Assembly (NCBI GenBank): GCA_003255065.1
Contig: QAOA01002296.1
Coordinates: 1 to 64,000, forward strand
DNA from: Cercis canadensis
Taxonomy: Eukaryota; Streptophyta; Magnoliopsida; Fabales; Fabaceae
DNA length: 64,000 bases
Direction: 5' to 3'
The notes under the pieces are model-generated. The model searched no databases and was not told where the DNA came from. It saw nothing but the letters and a program-made list of their open reading frames with translations. How positions within the stretch are numbered: position 1 is the stretch's first letter; each line of letters opens with the position of its first letter. Position numbers and translations under genes: made by a program. Positions 40,650-55,087 of this stretch are shown piece by piece.

Positions 40650-43600
40650 TCAGAGTTGAGATGATTGTGCTGTGAAATTCTCTTTCATTATACGAACCGG
40701 CTTAATCAGTTCATCAAGATCATTCAAATGTAAATCCATGGGATCACTGTCACAAAACTTTGCTTGCTTGTATGCTTGACCAATACTTTCTGCAACTTCT
40801 TCATCGATAACATCCAGGCAGATGTAGTCAGAGAGTTCCCCTTCTAAGTTATCATTATTTTGTTGACATTGCCTTGGAGGAGCCACCATCATCCCAGGTT
40901 CAGAAACATCACTAGGCATAGAACCAAAATAGCGTCCTTTAATGTTCCGGTCTTCAGATCTCTTCCTTTTCTTTCCCTTGCTTGGTTTTTTGGGGTGGTG
41001 AAGCTTGCATTTGTGTCCCTGAGCACAGGTACCTGTTGCTTCAAAAGTAGGACAGATGTAGCTGTGCTTCTTCCGACACTGCAAGACAAGAGATGATTAA
41101 GCTCTTCTTACTTCATCTAGCAGCATCAGAACTAGCAATAAAACTCAATTCGCATGTCTGGTTTGACCATATAGAACACAATAACCACAATAGCTATAAA
41201 GAATCATCAAATGAAGTGGCACAATCTGTTCTTCATAATATATATATCATCTGAAATAAATATTCACAGGCACAAAAAAAGGATTTGCTTGCAGTAAATA
41301 GAGAAACAAGTTCAACATTCAAACTGTCCCGTAAATCAACTCAAAATTCAATATGATAAGTCAAATACCTCATTGCCATTGGCACAATAACCCCTAAGAA
41401 ATTGTTCACAAATAGAGGCCTTAGGGTTCACATTGACATGTCTGTACGGGCAATTTCTGTTTGTGCATAAGCCTGCCATGAAATTTGTCAGAATCATACA
41501 TTCATATCAATCACTTGCAGAAAGACACAACTTTCTATAATGCACCTTGCAAAAAATAAGAACAATCTGGCATTCTCTCCGGAATAACCTGCACAAAAAA
41601 TAAATTAATCTCAGACTCTTGATTCTTGACAGATAGGTAAACGTGGTAGACCACATTTAATTACTTGGATTTGATATATGAGAAAACCTTATGAGTCAAT
41701 TTGCAGTTGGGAGTGGAACATAAACCATTCAGAAACTTAGTGCAGACAGCGATCTTTGAGGGGTCATGAATATAAGGACACTTCCCCCCATCCTTGTTAC
41801 ATTTTCCAAATCTAGTGAAAAACTGGCAGTACTGCTTCTTTCGAGCCAACCGCTGTCTGGCAGTATGCAAACTCCATCGAACTTTTTCATTAGCCAATAT
41901 ACGAGTTCGTTTCTTTGGGTCTCTAACAAGTTGATTACCATTGCCAATTCGGACATATCTGCCAATTTTGAAGACAACCATTTGAAACAATCAAGTGTAT
42001 AAGAAGGATGAAACAGTAAAGAGCTCAATATTATACAAATTTTTCTTCCTCTTCTTCACCTCCATTCTTCTTAAAGGCTTACTAAAATAAGACTATCAAC
42101 ATTGATACAAATTGCAGTGACTTAGAAGATATCAAGCTAGCAAATAAGACCAATGCACATACTCATCATTTCCAATCACTAATCTCCTTGGTATGTAAGT
42201 TCTTTTGCCATCTGAACCTGGCCGAGTAGAAGCAGAGGAAAAGGATTCATCATCTACAAAAAGTGAATAAAGTGAAAATTTATAAGCCCAACATAGTAAT
42301 AAAACCTGACTACTAGCTAAGAGAGAGAGATAGCAGAACATTCCAGACAATATGATGACAGAAAAAGGAAAAGTGAAAAAGAAATTGGAAAAATACTGAA
42401 AAGAAACCTCTGAATTATTATCACCAAGAAGATAAATGACAAGAGATTAATATGCTGAAGAACTGTATTAAAAAAAAATGATAATTATTGAATTTGATCA
42501 TTTCTTCACATTTTTCTGGAGCCACGCATTCTATCAAGTTCAGGACCCAAAATATCATATTCTAACACAAGGGACCGGAGTTAAATGACATTGTTGGTCA
42601 TTCAAGGTTTCAACAGTCACCAAACTGATATATGAGAACATGTAACAAGTTTGTAATCTACTCTGAACCACCGTGACTCCAACACCATTTGCCAATGGTA
42701 CAACTTTGAGGTACTTGAGAATGGTGTCCAATTTCCCAAAAGTATGTATCCATTTAAACAATCATAACTTAATAGAGATGTAAAAAAATGTGGAAGGTCA
42801 TGCAACATCCAAGAAAAATAATTAACATATAAAAAGGTTAACCACCTGAAATCCTCTGAAGTGTACGCCTGGAAGGGTCCATTCTGTAGCGAACTGAAGC
42901 AATACGAAATATACGTTCCCCTACACAATCAACCACTACTTTCAAAGTCGGAGTAATGCACACGGATGTAATTACCAATGCATTATTTAAAAAATCAGAC
43001 AAGAATAACATGAAACACAGAAAACATAAATGGATCTAAACAGCACAAAATTAAAGGCATCTGCAGCATGATGCAATGAGAAATGCTCATGGAAAGAATG
43101 CTTCCTACTCTTTGCCCCTGAACTGATAGAAGCAGCATCTTTCTGCTCTCTCTTTCTCCTCTCTACAGCAGCAACTGCAAGTGTGGCTTCCTGTAATAGT
43201 CATTGGAAATTGTAAGAATAGAAATAGGTACTAACAAAGATCTATATTTTACTTGAAAAGAAAATAGAACAAACTTAAAAGAAAACTTCAATTGGAATGT
43301 GCTAAAGTATCAAAAGCCAAACTAACCTCACTAGCTTTCTTTGAGTGCCTCTCAATGGATTTTGACCATTTCAAACTAGATCCAGCAACACCTAATACCT
43401 TGGATTTCCAAAGGGAAAATCCATGGGTCGACTTAGTGTAAACAGTATTCCTCTTTCTCAACAGAAGCAATTTCTTGCTGAAAGACAAACAGTAATTGAC
43501 TATTGATGACACAAATATATCAAGGAGTAATAGAAAAACAGAATCAAAAAACACATAGAAAGCAGTACCAAATGCTCAAGTACCTGATTGCAGATGAGGA

Positions 43601-46600
43601 ACTACTATTGGAGCTCACTGCAGGATTATGAACGAAGCTTCTCAGATATGTTGCTCTTTTCCATGGAAACAGGTGAGGCAAAACCTTCTGACGAAATGCT
43701 GATTCTTTGTCATCTTTTAATGAATTTGTGCCACACAGTGTCCACACCAACGACGCTCTCAAAGGTTTGCATGACCTTCCAGCAACTGCAAATGAAACCA
43801 GTCAAGTCTTTCTCTAACCACTACTAAAGGCAAGAGGACCTAATGAATGGAACTGCAACAGTAATTCCAGATTCCTCAGCCAGTTGTAAATTTAAGAATG
43901 ATGGCTGAGAATGACATGCAAAATTGGCAGAATAACTCCACTATCAGCTGAACACACACACACACAGAGAAGCAACAAGACCCAAGAAAAAGAAAGAAAG
44001 AACCAGTATGAGTAAGGTTCAACCGACATAGAATTGCAAAGCCAATATTTTAAAAACATGCAGCCTCTGAAAAGACATCTAAGATCATAAAAGACATAAA
44101 ACATGAGATAAATACATGACAAGTATTTTGAGCGACAAATACAGGGCAGAGGAAGGCAACACAAGGCAGTGCTTAACAAATAAATCACAGAATTCAATTA
44201 ATTTATCTATTACAGCCTCGAGCACAAAGAAGCACATGCATTTTGAGTTACATCCAAATTCATATGTGCCCTGGTTAGGGAGATGAATTAGGCAACATAA
44301 ATAGGTTCTTCATACATACCCTTATGTGATCGCCTCTTACTAAACCTCCTGCTGCAAAGAACCTTACAAGCCCCTTGCCCATCAGATTTTACAGTCCTAT
44401 TAGGCATTGCAACTGTCTGGTTGATTTGACCTTCAAATGCAGTCCTAACTAACTGGTTTTTGCTCCTCTTGTAGTAGCCATCAGAGGAGGCTGTTTGGGC
44501 CTTGTCATCAGCAGAGACAGAAAGATCACAAGAACTAGAAGTTGCTACCAATTGATTTGATTTGCGCTTTACATATACTATTCTATTTGTATTCAAAGGA
44601 GACACATTTCCATCATTTTCTTCAATTTGGCACTCCCCGTTGTTAGATGGAACAGTTTGATTTTCAGGAGTTCCAGAACACTTCAGCATATCCTCAGAAG
44701 AATTTGGCATATCATTGATTTCTGGAAATTTTCCAGCATATAATGCACTTTCAGAGCAACCATAGGAAAGAGGTTCTATCAGTGGGGAGAATCTATTGTC
44801 CTCCAATGAACTGGCCGCATGATTAGCTGATTTGGTGTCAATGGGTAGTGGAGGTGTTCTCTGCCTCTCAAGAGGAGCAGTGATCACTCCTGTTTTTAGG
44901 AGATTTAGTTGATCTGTGACATCAACCCTGCTTTCAGATCTATTGCTCTTTCGAGATTCATCTAAGCCCAAAGAAGGCAACCGATTAACGGGGGAGACTT
45001 GTGGTAAAGCAGCAATTAGAGGAGGCTTCCTTACAAGACTGTTACCTTTACGAATGTAAGAAGTATTTTGCAAGTTCCCTTTCTTTACGGAAATTGGCCT
45101 TTTGGGAGGAAGAGTGCCTGCTGAAGGTTTGCTTGCAGGTAGAGAAGCAAGAGAATTACTAACTGTACGATGCCAAGTTCGCGGTTTTGAAATATGGGTT
45201 GAAGATGTGGATGCCTTTGATGCAGAAAAAATGCGAGATGAATGACTCTGTAAAGTCCTAGAAGTGACACAACCTGGCTGATTTTTGCCTCCATTTAACT
45301 CTGAACAGCATGAATTGGGGGCCGGAGTTGGAACTTTGGAAGAATCTTGCAATGACTGTGGCATTATCTTCCCCGTGATTGGGTTATTACATCCAGTTGC
45401 ATGATCTGACTTCATATTCTTTACAATATGCTGTGTAGATGAAGTACAAGCAGGTAAGTCAGAACCATGTTCAACCATAGACTTGCTATCCAGATTTTCT
45501 TCATCCCCCGAACTGTTTTCAGTGTGGATTGCTTGATAATCTGAAATCTTTCTGTCAGGTTCTTCAGATGCGGTTCCTGGAGAATGCATATCTGATTGTA
45601 CATCAGGCACAGCTTCAACCAATTCATCATTGGAGTTACTGGTAGTAGTGACTCCATCACCCTCAGCAGGACTGGATGGATATTTTTTCTCAGGAGGTAA
45701 ATCATCCTTCACAGTGAGATCATTACATTTCATATCAGCACTTGGAGATCTTTGCACAAAGTCTCTAAACTGGTGTTCTGAAAAAGTTTTGCACTGAGGA
45801 TTCTCAATGGGAGAAACAATTTTTTCTTCTGCAGCCTGTATGTCCATCTTTTCTCCCTTAAAATTTCCAATATCCAGAATGTTGTTTTGAGTATTATTTG
45901 TAGGCACAATTGGAGTAGCATTTTCTTGCTGCTTAGCTTCTAACATTGGGAGAGAATCTGAATGAACATTTTGAATGACCAAGTCCTCAAGAATTAACCG
46001 AGAGCCAATGCCTGGGTGCTGCAATTCTAAACACTCAGAACTCACGTTTTCCCTATTGGCGTTCATGGAGTCGAAAGATCCTCCAACCAAATTATCATCA
46101 GGCAATTCAGAGCTATCCTCTGGATAAAGCATTGACGGAGCAATAGAAAGAATAGCCATGCTTGACTGTGCAACTACTTCCTTCTGATGTTCTTGGTTAT
46201 CACATATACTAATGGGAACTTCCGCACAGGATGTGGTCACCACAGTCGCATCACTGAATTCAGCTTGACATGGAGTGAGATTGGGTTGACTAGCTCTGAC
46301 TTTTTTCCTTTCAGACACAGGTGAAACCCCATTTCGATTGTCATTGCCATTATTTCCTACAACAACTTTATCCTCTGAAACCCTCTTTTTCCCATGCAAA
46401 ACAGTGACCCCCTCTATGCCGGATAAGCTAAAATCTAACCTTTGAACGGCAGAATTTGAAACTTCAGGAGGAATTTGATCCTTCAAAGACAGACTCAAGG
46501 TTGTATTCACAACATTTGGAAGGCTAACTGGATTTTTAGGCTCACTGGATATGTCCTCAAGCTTTGAACTTGAAAAATCTAAATGAGTCCTAACTTTTCT

Positions 46601-49423
46601 CTTGTTAATCTTATTAGTACCCACATCACCAAATCCAACTGAAATTTTAGAATTTGGGAATATTTCTGTGGTACTATTTTCATGGGACACGGTGTCATAA
46701 CTGGGAGACACCTGCTTTCCAGAATCATACATGATACCGCAATGGGAAACAGTGATATTATCATCTGAGTTAGTTGAGCCATTATCAGAACCCTGCTTAT
46801 GTACTCTAGCACTTTGTAGGCATTCTGGACCATTTTGATTCCTCGTTTCCCCCAGACTAGAAGAACCAACTATTCCAGGGCTTGGTACAGGTATAGCAGT
46901 CTCTGGATTTTCTTCTAAAATGGCATTTATTGTAGGCACCTTATTTTTGCAATATGCCTTATCAACAAAGCCATCATTGCCCCTGTCACCAACTGTAATT
47001 TTCTCCAGCAAATTGTCCATAAGATCATTAGAACTCAACCCAGCAACTCTGTCATTGGCAAAATTACATGTATTTAGATCTGTGTAAATTACATTGTCAA
47101 CTGAACTCAACAATCTGCAGTTTAAATCATCCTCTACATGATGCCTATTCTCTGAATATCCTACGTTTGAAGCTGATACAGACACTTCATTCTGATAAAA
47201 TTGCTTTTTAACATCATCCATGTCAGAAAAAACACTTCCATGTAGTGACTTAGTAACCTTGTCAGTATTTGGCAAGCTTTGCAACAAGCCATGGAAATTA
47301 ACTGCATCTAAACAATCAGAACCACTCTTTTTATCTTTGTTACTAGAAGTACATGATGGAGAATTTGAAATGTTTCCACTTCTTTCAATCCTGGCTACTT
47401 CCCCTCTAAGAGAATCTTCATCAGTGCTACATTCTTGTGACCTGGAATGTGGCCCCACACTCTGCAGAGGTAAATCTTCCTTTGTGTCCTCAGGCAACAG
47501 ATTCCCTTTGTAAGACTGCAAACATTCCAGCATGGGCAACTTGTCATCAGTGGTAATTTTCACCTTCACAGAAGGTTCAATTTTGTCAGAACCACAGGCA
47601 ATTGATGGATTGACCGTGGCACTATCTTCTTGCACAGTTCTATCATGTGTGTTTGCGGATAGTGAACTTGACAAATGTGAATTAGAATTTAGAACAACTT
47701 TCTTCACCACTCTCTTTACAATTTTTTTCTTCTTAGCAACCCTTGAAGATGCACTACCAGAACAAATATTGGTAATTTCATCTGAAACAGTGCCCTTAGG
47801 GGATTGTACCACCTCTTTTTTTCCATGAGGATTATTGCCCTTAGAGGATTGTACCACCTCATTTTTTCCATGAGGATTATGGGTTGCATCGGAACAAGGC
47901 TGAGTATGACTATTAGAGACATTCTTTTGTAAGTTCAAGTCCTTGCCAGAGCTAGAGTTGTCACTTGCTATACATGGTGACTTCTTTAAATTTACAGCAC
48001 CATTAGATAGTTTGGATAGTTGTAAATCAGAAGAATCACTGTCAGGTACCGAAACCTTTTTTTTCTTTTGTGTTGGAGTCAAATCAGTATCAAAAACTGG
48101 GGTCATATCTGTACCAGAAACAATTGCAGAACTTGAAGATGATACAATAGCCTTGGCCACCAGAGAATTAGATTTGAATGAAATATCAAGCTCAACAGGG
48201 CTTCCTTCTCTCTCTTCTGGTTTCGTATCATAACCTGAATATCCAAGTTGCTCTTTACCTCTGAAGGAATTAGTGTTAGAGTCATCAGCATAGCCGGTAT
48301 AATGTAACTGCTCAATCTCACGGTTCCTATGATTTGGTTTAACAGTTTGAATTCTAAGAAGAGCACTCTTTTTCTGTATTTGTTTCTTTGGAGTGCGAAT
48401 AAATTCATGAGCACCCTCCCTGTTCCCTCTGTTATTATACCTACCCAATTCTGAACCATAATATTCTCGTTTCCCAGACATAAAACGAACACTATCACCA
48501 GCACCAGCATCAATATCATTAGTGTCCAATTCAAAAGATAAATCATGTAAACCTCTAGGAGCTTTCCTATCATTTACCCACCTCTTGCTTTCACCATGTC
48601 CGTCTCTTCTATTACCCCTAGATATTTCATTGCTACGTTCCAGACCATATAGGTGAACATAGCCTCCAGATTTAGAATCAATATCCCTCGATGATGTACA
48701 CTGGCTAGACAAAATTGCAAAATCCCCAGAAGACGCATCATGATTCGATGCAAAATCCCCACGGCGATGATAATTCTCATCACCTCGACCCCATACAATG
48801 TCTTCTCTTGTATTAGTTTCATACCCATGAATGCGTTCAATTCTTAACCTCGAACTACCCTCTGAATCATACCTAAGCTTATCAATAGGCTTAAAAGGTG
48901 ACATTGGTTTATGATCCAACGGATGCTGAGGCAATTCCCGGTCAAAATCAAGGGGAGGGTAAGGCCTGGACGGTCGATTGTCTGCCAGAACCCTGGGTGG
49001 GTTCCAAACACCATGACGGTTTTCTGGGTTGCCGAATTCAGGTAATTTATGACGGGGAAGGTCATTATCAATGATAACCCGATTTGAAACCCTCTGAGAA
49101 TGTGAGAAATCATGGTGGTGGTTCGCTGATACCGGGCGATCTTCTTCAATGGGGTGGTGGGCATAGTTCGGGGTATTGAAAACGAATTGGGATTGATGAG
49201 GAGGATTGTAAGGGCGGGGTGGAGGAGGGTTATGGATGGTGCGATAGGAAAGTGGCGGAGGAGGGGGTGGCGTTGGAAGTGCCGGTGCCGGGGGCGGTGG
49301 AAAATGGTGAGGGCGGGGATTTTGGAAATTGGGATCTTGAGGGAACTGTGGATGACGAGGATTATGAGGGGGAAGAGGAACGTACCTTGAGTGCTGGTGA
49401 AGGAAGTGAGAAGAGTGATCCAT
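40650..49423 (-). CDS. Very large CCCH zinc-finger protein, SOP1/C3H7-like
   Basis: Ten exons: 44320-49423, 43584-43785, 43327-43477, 43109-43190, 42846-42920, 42163-42253, 41688-41958, 41546-41588, 41369-41472 and 40650-41078. They total 6552 nt, 2183 aa, with all phases consistent. The N-terminus is Pro/His-rich (about residues 1-80, with PPPP runs). A long low-complexity, Ser/Asn-rich region fills the 5.1-kb first exon. Basic WKRATYLRSF and RMDPSRRTLQRIS segments precede five CCCH fingers at about 1946-2073 (first C-x8-C-x6-C-x3-H, then C-x7-C-x4/5-C-x3-H types). A KKRKR-like nuclear signal follows the last finger. Size and architecture match my memory of Arabidopsis SOP1 (about 2166 aa, a cofactor of nuclear-exosome RNA decay) and of its neighbour model C3H7. 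RNA binding in the nucleus is therefore the likely role, by family inference. A 48-bp internal duplication at about 47796-47880 encodes two NPHGKxEVVQS units. Confidence 0.9.
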
Positions 49424-51561
49424 GGATGAAATCCGACAAGGGCAATCGGCGATTGTGAGCCTCTGTGACGGCGTTGAAGATCTTTACGCCTTTGTTTGTA
49501 TATATGTTGCAGGCGTTTCAACCTTGTGTTTGGGAAAGGTTTCTATGCTGTGACTTGTGAGGGTGTGATGTGAGGTGAATGCAGTAGTAGCCAAAGAATT
49601 GTTGACTTTCTCTACTTGCTCAATTCAGATTTCAGACCAGGACGGCTGCAAAGGATAGGACTGGGATAATAGAGTCCATGAAACGCTTGGGTTGGGCCCA
49701 AAGAAGATAATAATCTTGAAACTACATCGTCAATGCCACTTCATACACACACAAAAAAAGTAATATTCTACTTATAAAAATACGCAAATTATACATATGG
49801 CATAATATTCATTTCAACACCTTAAATAAAAAAATATACACCATAAAAAATATGAACACGCAATTCTATCCGGCAATCACGACGATGACACAATATAGTT
49901 ATTAATTAAGATATGCAAAAAAAAAAATATTAAATATCTTATAATTGAATGATATTTAAGTTGTCATTAATATTTATAAGTTTTGTGTTCAAATTTAAAA
50001 TTATAGTTAAAAGTATCAAAAATAAGTAAATGCTATCTAAATTAAGATAAATAGTTAAAAGTATCAAAAATAAATAAATGCTATCTAAATTAAGATAAGA
50101 CATGTGAAATTTCTAGTATCATATACTAGTAGTGTATATTAATTTAAGTTGTCCAATCAAATTTTGATAGATCATTCTCGTGTGCATGTATATATAAAAT
50201 CAATAATTTTTGGTTGTAACTTGTTAGTGAAGCGATGTGTAATTTAATTATGGGTTAGCCCACTCCAATTTGACAGATTCCCCAAGCCTAGCCCATTTTT
50301 CTTAAGCATTTTCCATTGGGTGGGTCACAGCTTGTAACACCTTGCGGGCATCCAATCCTGATTTAGAGTTGGAGAAACGAGTCCACGTCTTGGTTCAGAA
50401 ATGAGTCATCCATAGCTCTAATAGCACTTCTCTTGATCCCATTATATTCTCTCTTTTCCCCTTCTGTCATGTTTTGCTTCCTTTACTAAAAGAAAAATAG
50501 TCTAAATTCATTCTCAATTGGCCGACCAAGATGCCTGCAATGCATGCCTATAGAGTCGAGAGATCTAACCAACGGCAGTGCTCTACTGACATGAGAACAA
50601 TCAAAAGGAAAACCATATGGTAAAGCTTCAGAATTTAGATGACATATAGACACAGGTGTTCCTTACATCATGAAAAATCCATTTCCATTTTAAAAGGATG
50701 GTGCACAATGGATGTCGGTGGAGACAACAAACTTAACATCAGATTAATGTCTCTTTGTCACCCTGCTGTTCCTTTTCTACCTTCTTTCTTTTCCGTCGTT
50801 TTGCAAGTTGCCGAAATATTGTAATGAAAATGACTGAAATTACCTATACATTCCATGTAAAATACTAGTGCAGTTTTTCGTTCCTTTTCTTTGTTTTTGC
50901 TGCTGTTATCTTAGCATTATCAATATGGATTCTGATACAGGATGCTGAAAGCTTTACATTTCGTAAGAATCTGAAACAGCGTTGGGAGAAAAAATTGCAA
51001 ATAAAATTATATTTTAAGCATTCAACAACCATATTAGTTAGTTGAGGATGACAAAGACTGCCAGTGGCTAACTTTGAAATGAATAATTTAACACATCATA
51101 GCAGTTAAACATCATAATCAAGCGAAATATCTGTGGAACACTTGTTAGACAACACAAATTTATTGATCTAAGTCAAAACATAGTGTTACAAGCATTAGAG
51201 ACGAATTTGCTCTTGGCATTATTGGTCTGGCTGCCTAAGAGCAATGAACGCTTTATGCTCTGAAATACAAATTGTTCATCTTTTACTACTTGATCTAGTT
51301 GAGATCAAGGATTGAAACAGACACCATTTCAAGTAGAATGAAAAAGGGAAACTAGCCCAACAAATTATAGGGCCTAATTTCCTGACTATCAAGGGAAGGA
51401 GGAGGGCACACACAAACAACCTCTCATCCTAAACCCATTCATCTATAGAAAACCATAAACGAAGCAAAAGATAAAGGAAGAGGCAACATACGAAAACTTT
51501 TATCTACAAATGAATTAGATTAAAGGATAGAGCTTCTTCTAGCAATTTGCCAGTAGCTTGC
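49424..51561. other. Intergenic region with one SINE-like copy
   Basis: Promoter of the SOP1-like gene and 3' flank of the kinase gene. A SINE-like piece lies at about 49935-49995, and a 42-bp near-perfect direct repeat at about 50010-50095 (AGTTAAAAGTATCAAAAATAA...). No gene is supported. Confidence 0.5.
49935..49995 (+). repeat. SINE-like repeat copy D
   Basis: ATAATTGAATGATATTTAAG...TATAAGTTTTGTGTTCAAATTT, in the orientation opposite to the other copies. Same motif order as copies A, B and C. Confidence 0.4.
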
Positions 51562-54500
51562 TCAGTCAAAGCTTGATGAACGGCTCCACCTGCCTCTCAG
51601 GTAGTCTTCTAACGAGACATTCTGCTCAACACTGCACATGGAGAGTGAGTCATCCTCCACATCAAGCAGTGCAAGATTGAGATGTGACTGTAGATTTGAA
51701 GGTGGGCAAGCTTCATCATCAAGCATTTCCAGCGCCTCAGAAGCGTTAACTTCTAGCCTTGCCCACTTGATTACATCAGCATCACCTCGAAGGAGCTTTG
51801 AAATCTGTGGTCCAAAAGAAGAAATGTGTAATTTTCAGCACATAATGGATAGAATAAGAATACTTAAGCAGTGTTCAAACAAGAAGATAAAGTCAAGCAG
51901 TATGCCATCTTTTTATTTTTGGCCATTAGACTGTATGTATGCCATTAGAATTCAGGCAACACATGATGTAGAATAAGGAAAACAAATAAAGTCAGGTCAC
52001 CGTCCAGAAAAAAACATCCCATATAGAACAAACAACTTTTTCCCTGCCTCTTTTGACTTTTATATGCAATACAAGATTCAATTTGCTATAGATCACTTAC
52101 AAGGCTCATTTGAGGCCTAGCTCTTGGAGCACGTCTGATACAAAGTGTGGCTGCCAAGACCATCCTTTCCATCTGGTCCTGATGATAGTTATTACCCAAA
52201 CTTGGATCTAACAATTGTGATACCTTCCCCCTATTTAGAATAGGACTTGCCTGAAAAAAAGATGTTCATAATTTTTCTTTCCGCCAATAAATATGATTAA
52301 GAAATAAATTTGACTAGTCACCAGAAGACAGGATTACTGAGACATACCCACATGACGAGGCTCTCTTGACCTTTCGGATAATCACCACCTATGGCCTTTC
52401 TTCCTGAAAGAAGCTCGAGGAGCACGACACCAAATGCATAGACATCAATCTTATCATTTACTTTCCCATACATGAAGTACTCAGGAGCCAAGTAACTGCA
52501 TAAATGTGTAAATTACATAGTTTAGGACAATTTCATACTCTCTCAGCAGCAAATAACATATCTTAAGGTTAAAAAAAATACACATTTATGGATAGAAATG
52601 GATTGTATAAGTATGTAACAGTTGAAAGTACGAAGTACAGACCCAAAGGTTCCAGCAACATCTGTGCAGGTTATATGGGAAGATGAGGTTGACGCCCATG
52701 TAGCAAGTCCAAAATCAGAGAGCTGAAGAAAATCAAGCAGAATAGCATGAGGATGGATAAATGGAAATAATTAAAAAAAACATGAAATTCAATCAACCGA
52801 GAGGTAATTACCTGGGGTTCAAAGTCCTCAGATAATAATACATTTGATGATTTGACATCCCTATGGATCACATGCTGAGCACCCATGTTATGCAGATAAT
52901 CAAGAGCCTCAGCAACACCCATTGCCACCTTATATCTCTCAGCCCAACCAAACACATTCGGGTTTTTCTTATTCCCTAATTTAACATCAAACAGAAAGAA
53001 GTAAATAGAAAGTTACTACGACCGTAAGGAAAAACAGGCGCTATAGTAGTATGAAGTGTGAACTTTTGTACCGTGAAGGTTCTCTTCAAGGCTTCCTCTT
53101 GATAAGAAATCATAGACCAAAAGAAGATTGCCATCCTCAAAGCAGAACCCCAGGAGAGAAATGATGTTTTTGTGATGCAAGGTAGTGATAATTTCTATTT
53201 CCAAAAGAAACTCTTTTAAAAAATCATCAGAAGGCTTTAAGATCTTAACCGCAAGTTCCTTGCCATCAGGAAGGCAGCCTCTGTAAACCCTACTACTTCC
53301 TCCTTTCCCAATCAAATTTTCTGAAATCAGATAACTATGTCAAAAATAAACCACTTTAGGATAAAATGAACTCAGAGTCAAACAATTATTATGAAACACA
53401 CCAGGCAAGAAATTTGACGTTGCTAATGCAAGTTCTTGGCACTTAAACAATCTGCACGTGGATGAGTATCTCTCATGAAGACCCTCCAATTCTTTAGGAA
53501 TGCTCCTTGAATTGTGGTCAAGTGAAGAAAAAGCAGTCCCTATTTCAGCATCCACTGGAACAATAGCACCACTTTCGCTGTCTAAACCCAAAGATTGACC
53601 TTGACCTTGATCACAGTTACTTTGTTCGTGATCATGATCTGCAGTGTATGAAAGATTTCTACTGGGCAACCGCATTGCCCACTGAACCACAGAGATCTGA
53701 CGCACCAATGATGTATCAGTAGATTGTCTGTCTGATAAAATTGTCCTGTGCAGTAGTGGCCAACCTGGTTTAAGTTCAGGTAGTTCTCTGACAGACAAAG
53801 TCGTTGTACTTGATGCTGCCTCAGCATTCTGTACAGGTACTATAGCCAAAGGGTTCTCATTATCACCATCAGCAGAAGATTCTTCTCCGCATTGGTCGCA
53901 AGAAGTATTTGACAATGCAGAGGTTGGAGCACAAATTGAGCAGCTTTTTTTCTGAAGGGTTTCTGTCGAATCCAGAAAAATCTTAGCTAAGCTGTGATCT
54001 GAATTTTGGCAAGAACCCTTCTCATGCGACCCTGTATTGTCATCATTTAGTACTTTAGAACTCTTATTGAATGTCCGGTGAATTGAAGCAAGCAACCCAT
54101 TTCTGCGATGGTGCTCATTTCCTGCAACAAATAGATGAATGATGTCTGAGAATTCTACTATATTCATGAGATTTCCAACACTAAAATAAGAAAGTTCAAA
54201 ACCTTGTAAGTCAGCAGGAGTCGCTGGTGAGCCATCTCTCTTGAACACAACTTTCCCGTTATTAATGGCAAGAACCCAGCAATCCTTGGGTAGCTTTTTG
54301 GCACAGTACTTAGCTACAGAGGTCGATGGCCGAATTTTATGGAGGCCTTGAGCAGTTCCTACTATAATATGAGTAGCAGAATAAGCATTAGCTTCTCGAA
54401 CTAGAATTTTCCGAACTGATGAACCTCTGCAAATTTTGAGCTTGAGATCGACCTGAATCATTTCCATAAAACGATCATATCTTTAGAGAATAAAGAGGCA

Positions 54501-55087
54501 CAGTTGCATTAAATTTCCTCTAACCAAAAGGAAAATGAGGAAGGGGAGCTAAAGGAATTAAATTTCCAATTTTTATTTTGTTCATTTCCTGAGCAATTAA
54601 TAGAAAGAAACTGAATTTCATTTTTAGCTGCGGAAAAAGCATATATATGAAGAAGATGACACAACAAGATTGGGAGAAAATATGAGAAATGAACCTGTTT
54701 CAAATTGCAGAAACCTTCATAAACAGCAAGAACAGAGTCAAATGCTTTGACAAGCGAAAGAAGCGACGCTTTCCCATCTCGATTCACAATTTCTACGCAA
54801 ACCCAATTCACCAAAACCAGTCAATTCCCACTCTAATTCATAAAAGGCCTCGACAAGAAAACCAATAGCCGAAAACTCAAACCAAAAATCCTCATGCAAA
54901 TTCACTTACCATCATTCCCAAGAACATGAAGAGCCACCACATTATCACCAGGCTGAGCAACTTTGACCAAAGCCCATGTGAGCAACTCTCTGCTCGGAGA
55001 GTCCAACTTGACTCCCACTACCACCGTTCGGTCACCGGAGTTTCTCTCTTCGGCTACTCCGGCGGAACCATTTTGCAACATTTTCAT
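51562..55087 (-). CDS. Receptor-like cytoplasmic kinase with N-terminal USP (adenine nucleotide alpha-hydrolase-like) domain
   Basis: Ten exons: 54910-55087, 54695-54792, 54203-54452, 53402-54121, 53072-53320, 52812-52975, 52643-52722, 52348-52495, 52101-52250 and 51562-51804. They total 2280 nt, 759 aa. Residues about 20-170 form a universal-stress-protein-like fold ([21 protein letters not shown] near the start, HIIVGTAQG later). A variable Ser-rich linker follows (exon 4). The kinase domain begins at about 416. Visible are the glycine loop ([10 protein letters not shown], 419-428), lysine K441, catalytic HRD (536-538), DFG (556-558) and APE (583-585), so it should be an active Ser/Thr kinase. 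There is no signal peptide or transmembrane helix. The architecture fits RLCK class VI, and from memory the closest Arabidopsis match is At1g21590 (about 756 aa), next to SOP1. The substrate is unknown. Confidence 0.92.

Noticed and set aside
47220-48233. Plus-strand frames of about 97 codons within the SOP1-like exon
   Set aside because: Antisense shadows of the long minus-strand exon.
49154-49458. Two plus-strand frames opposite the start of the SOP1-like gene
   Set aside because: Antisense of the proline-rich first exon. The Gly/Arg/Trp-rich products reflect reverse-complemented proline codons.
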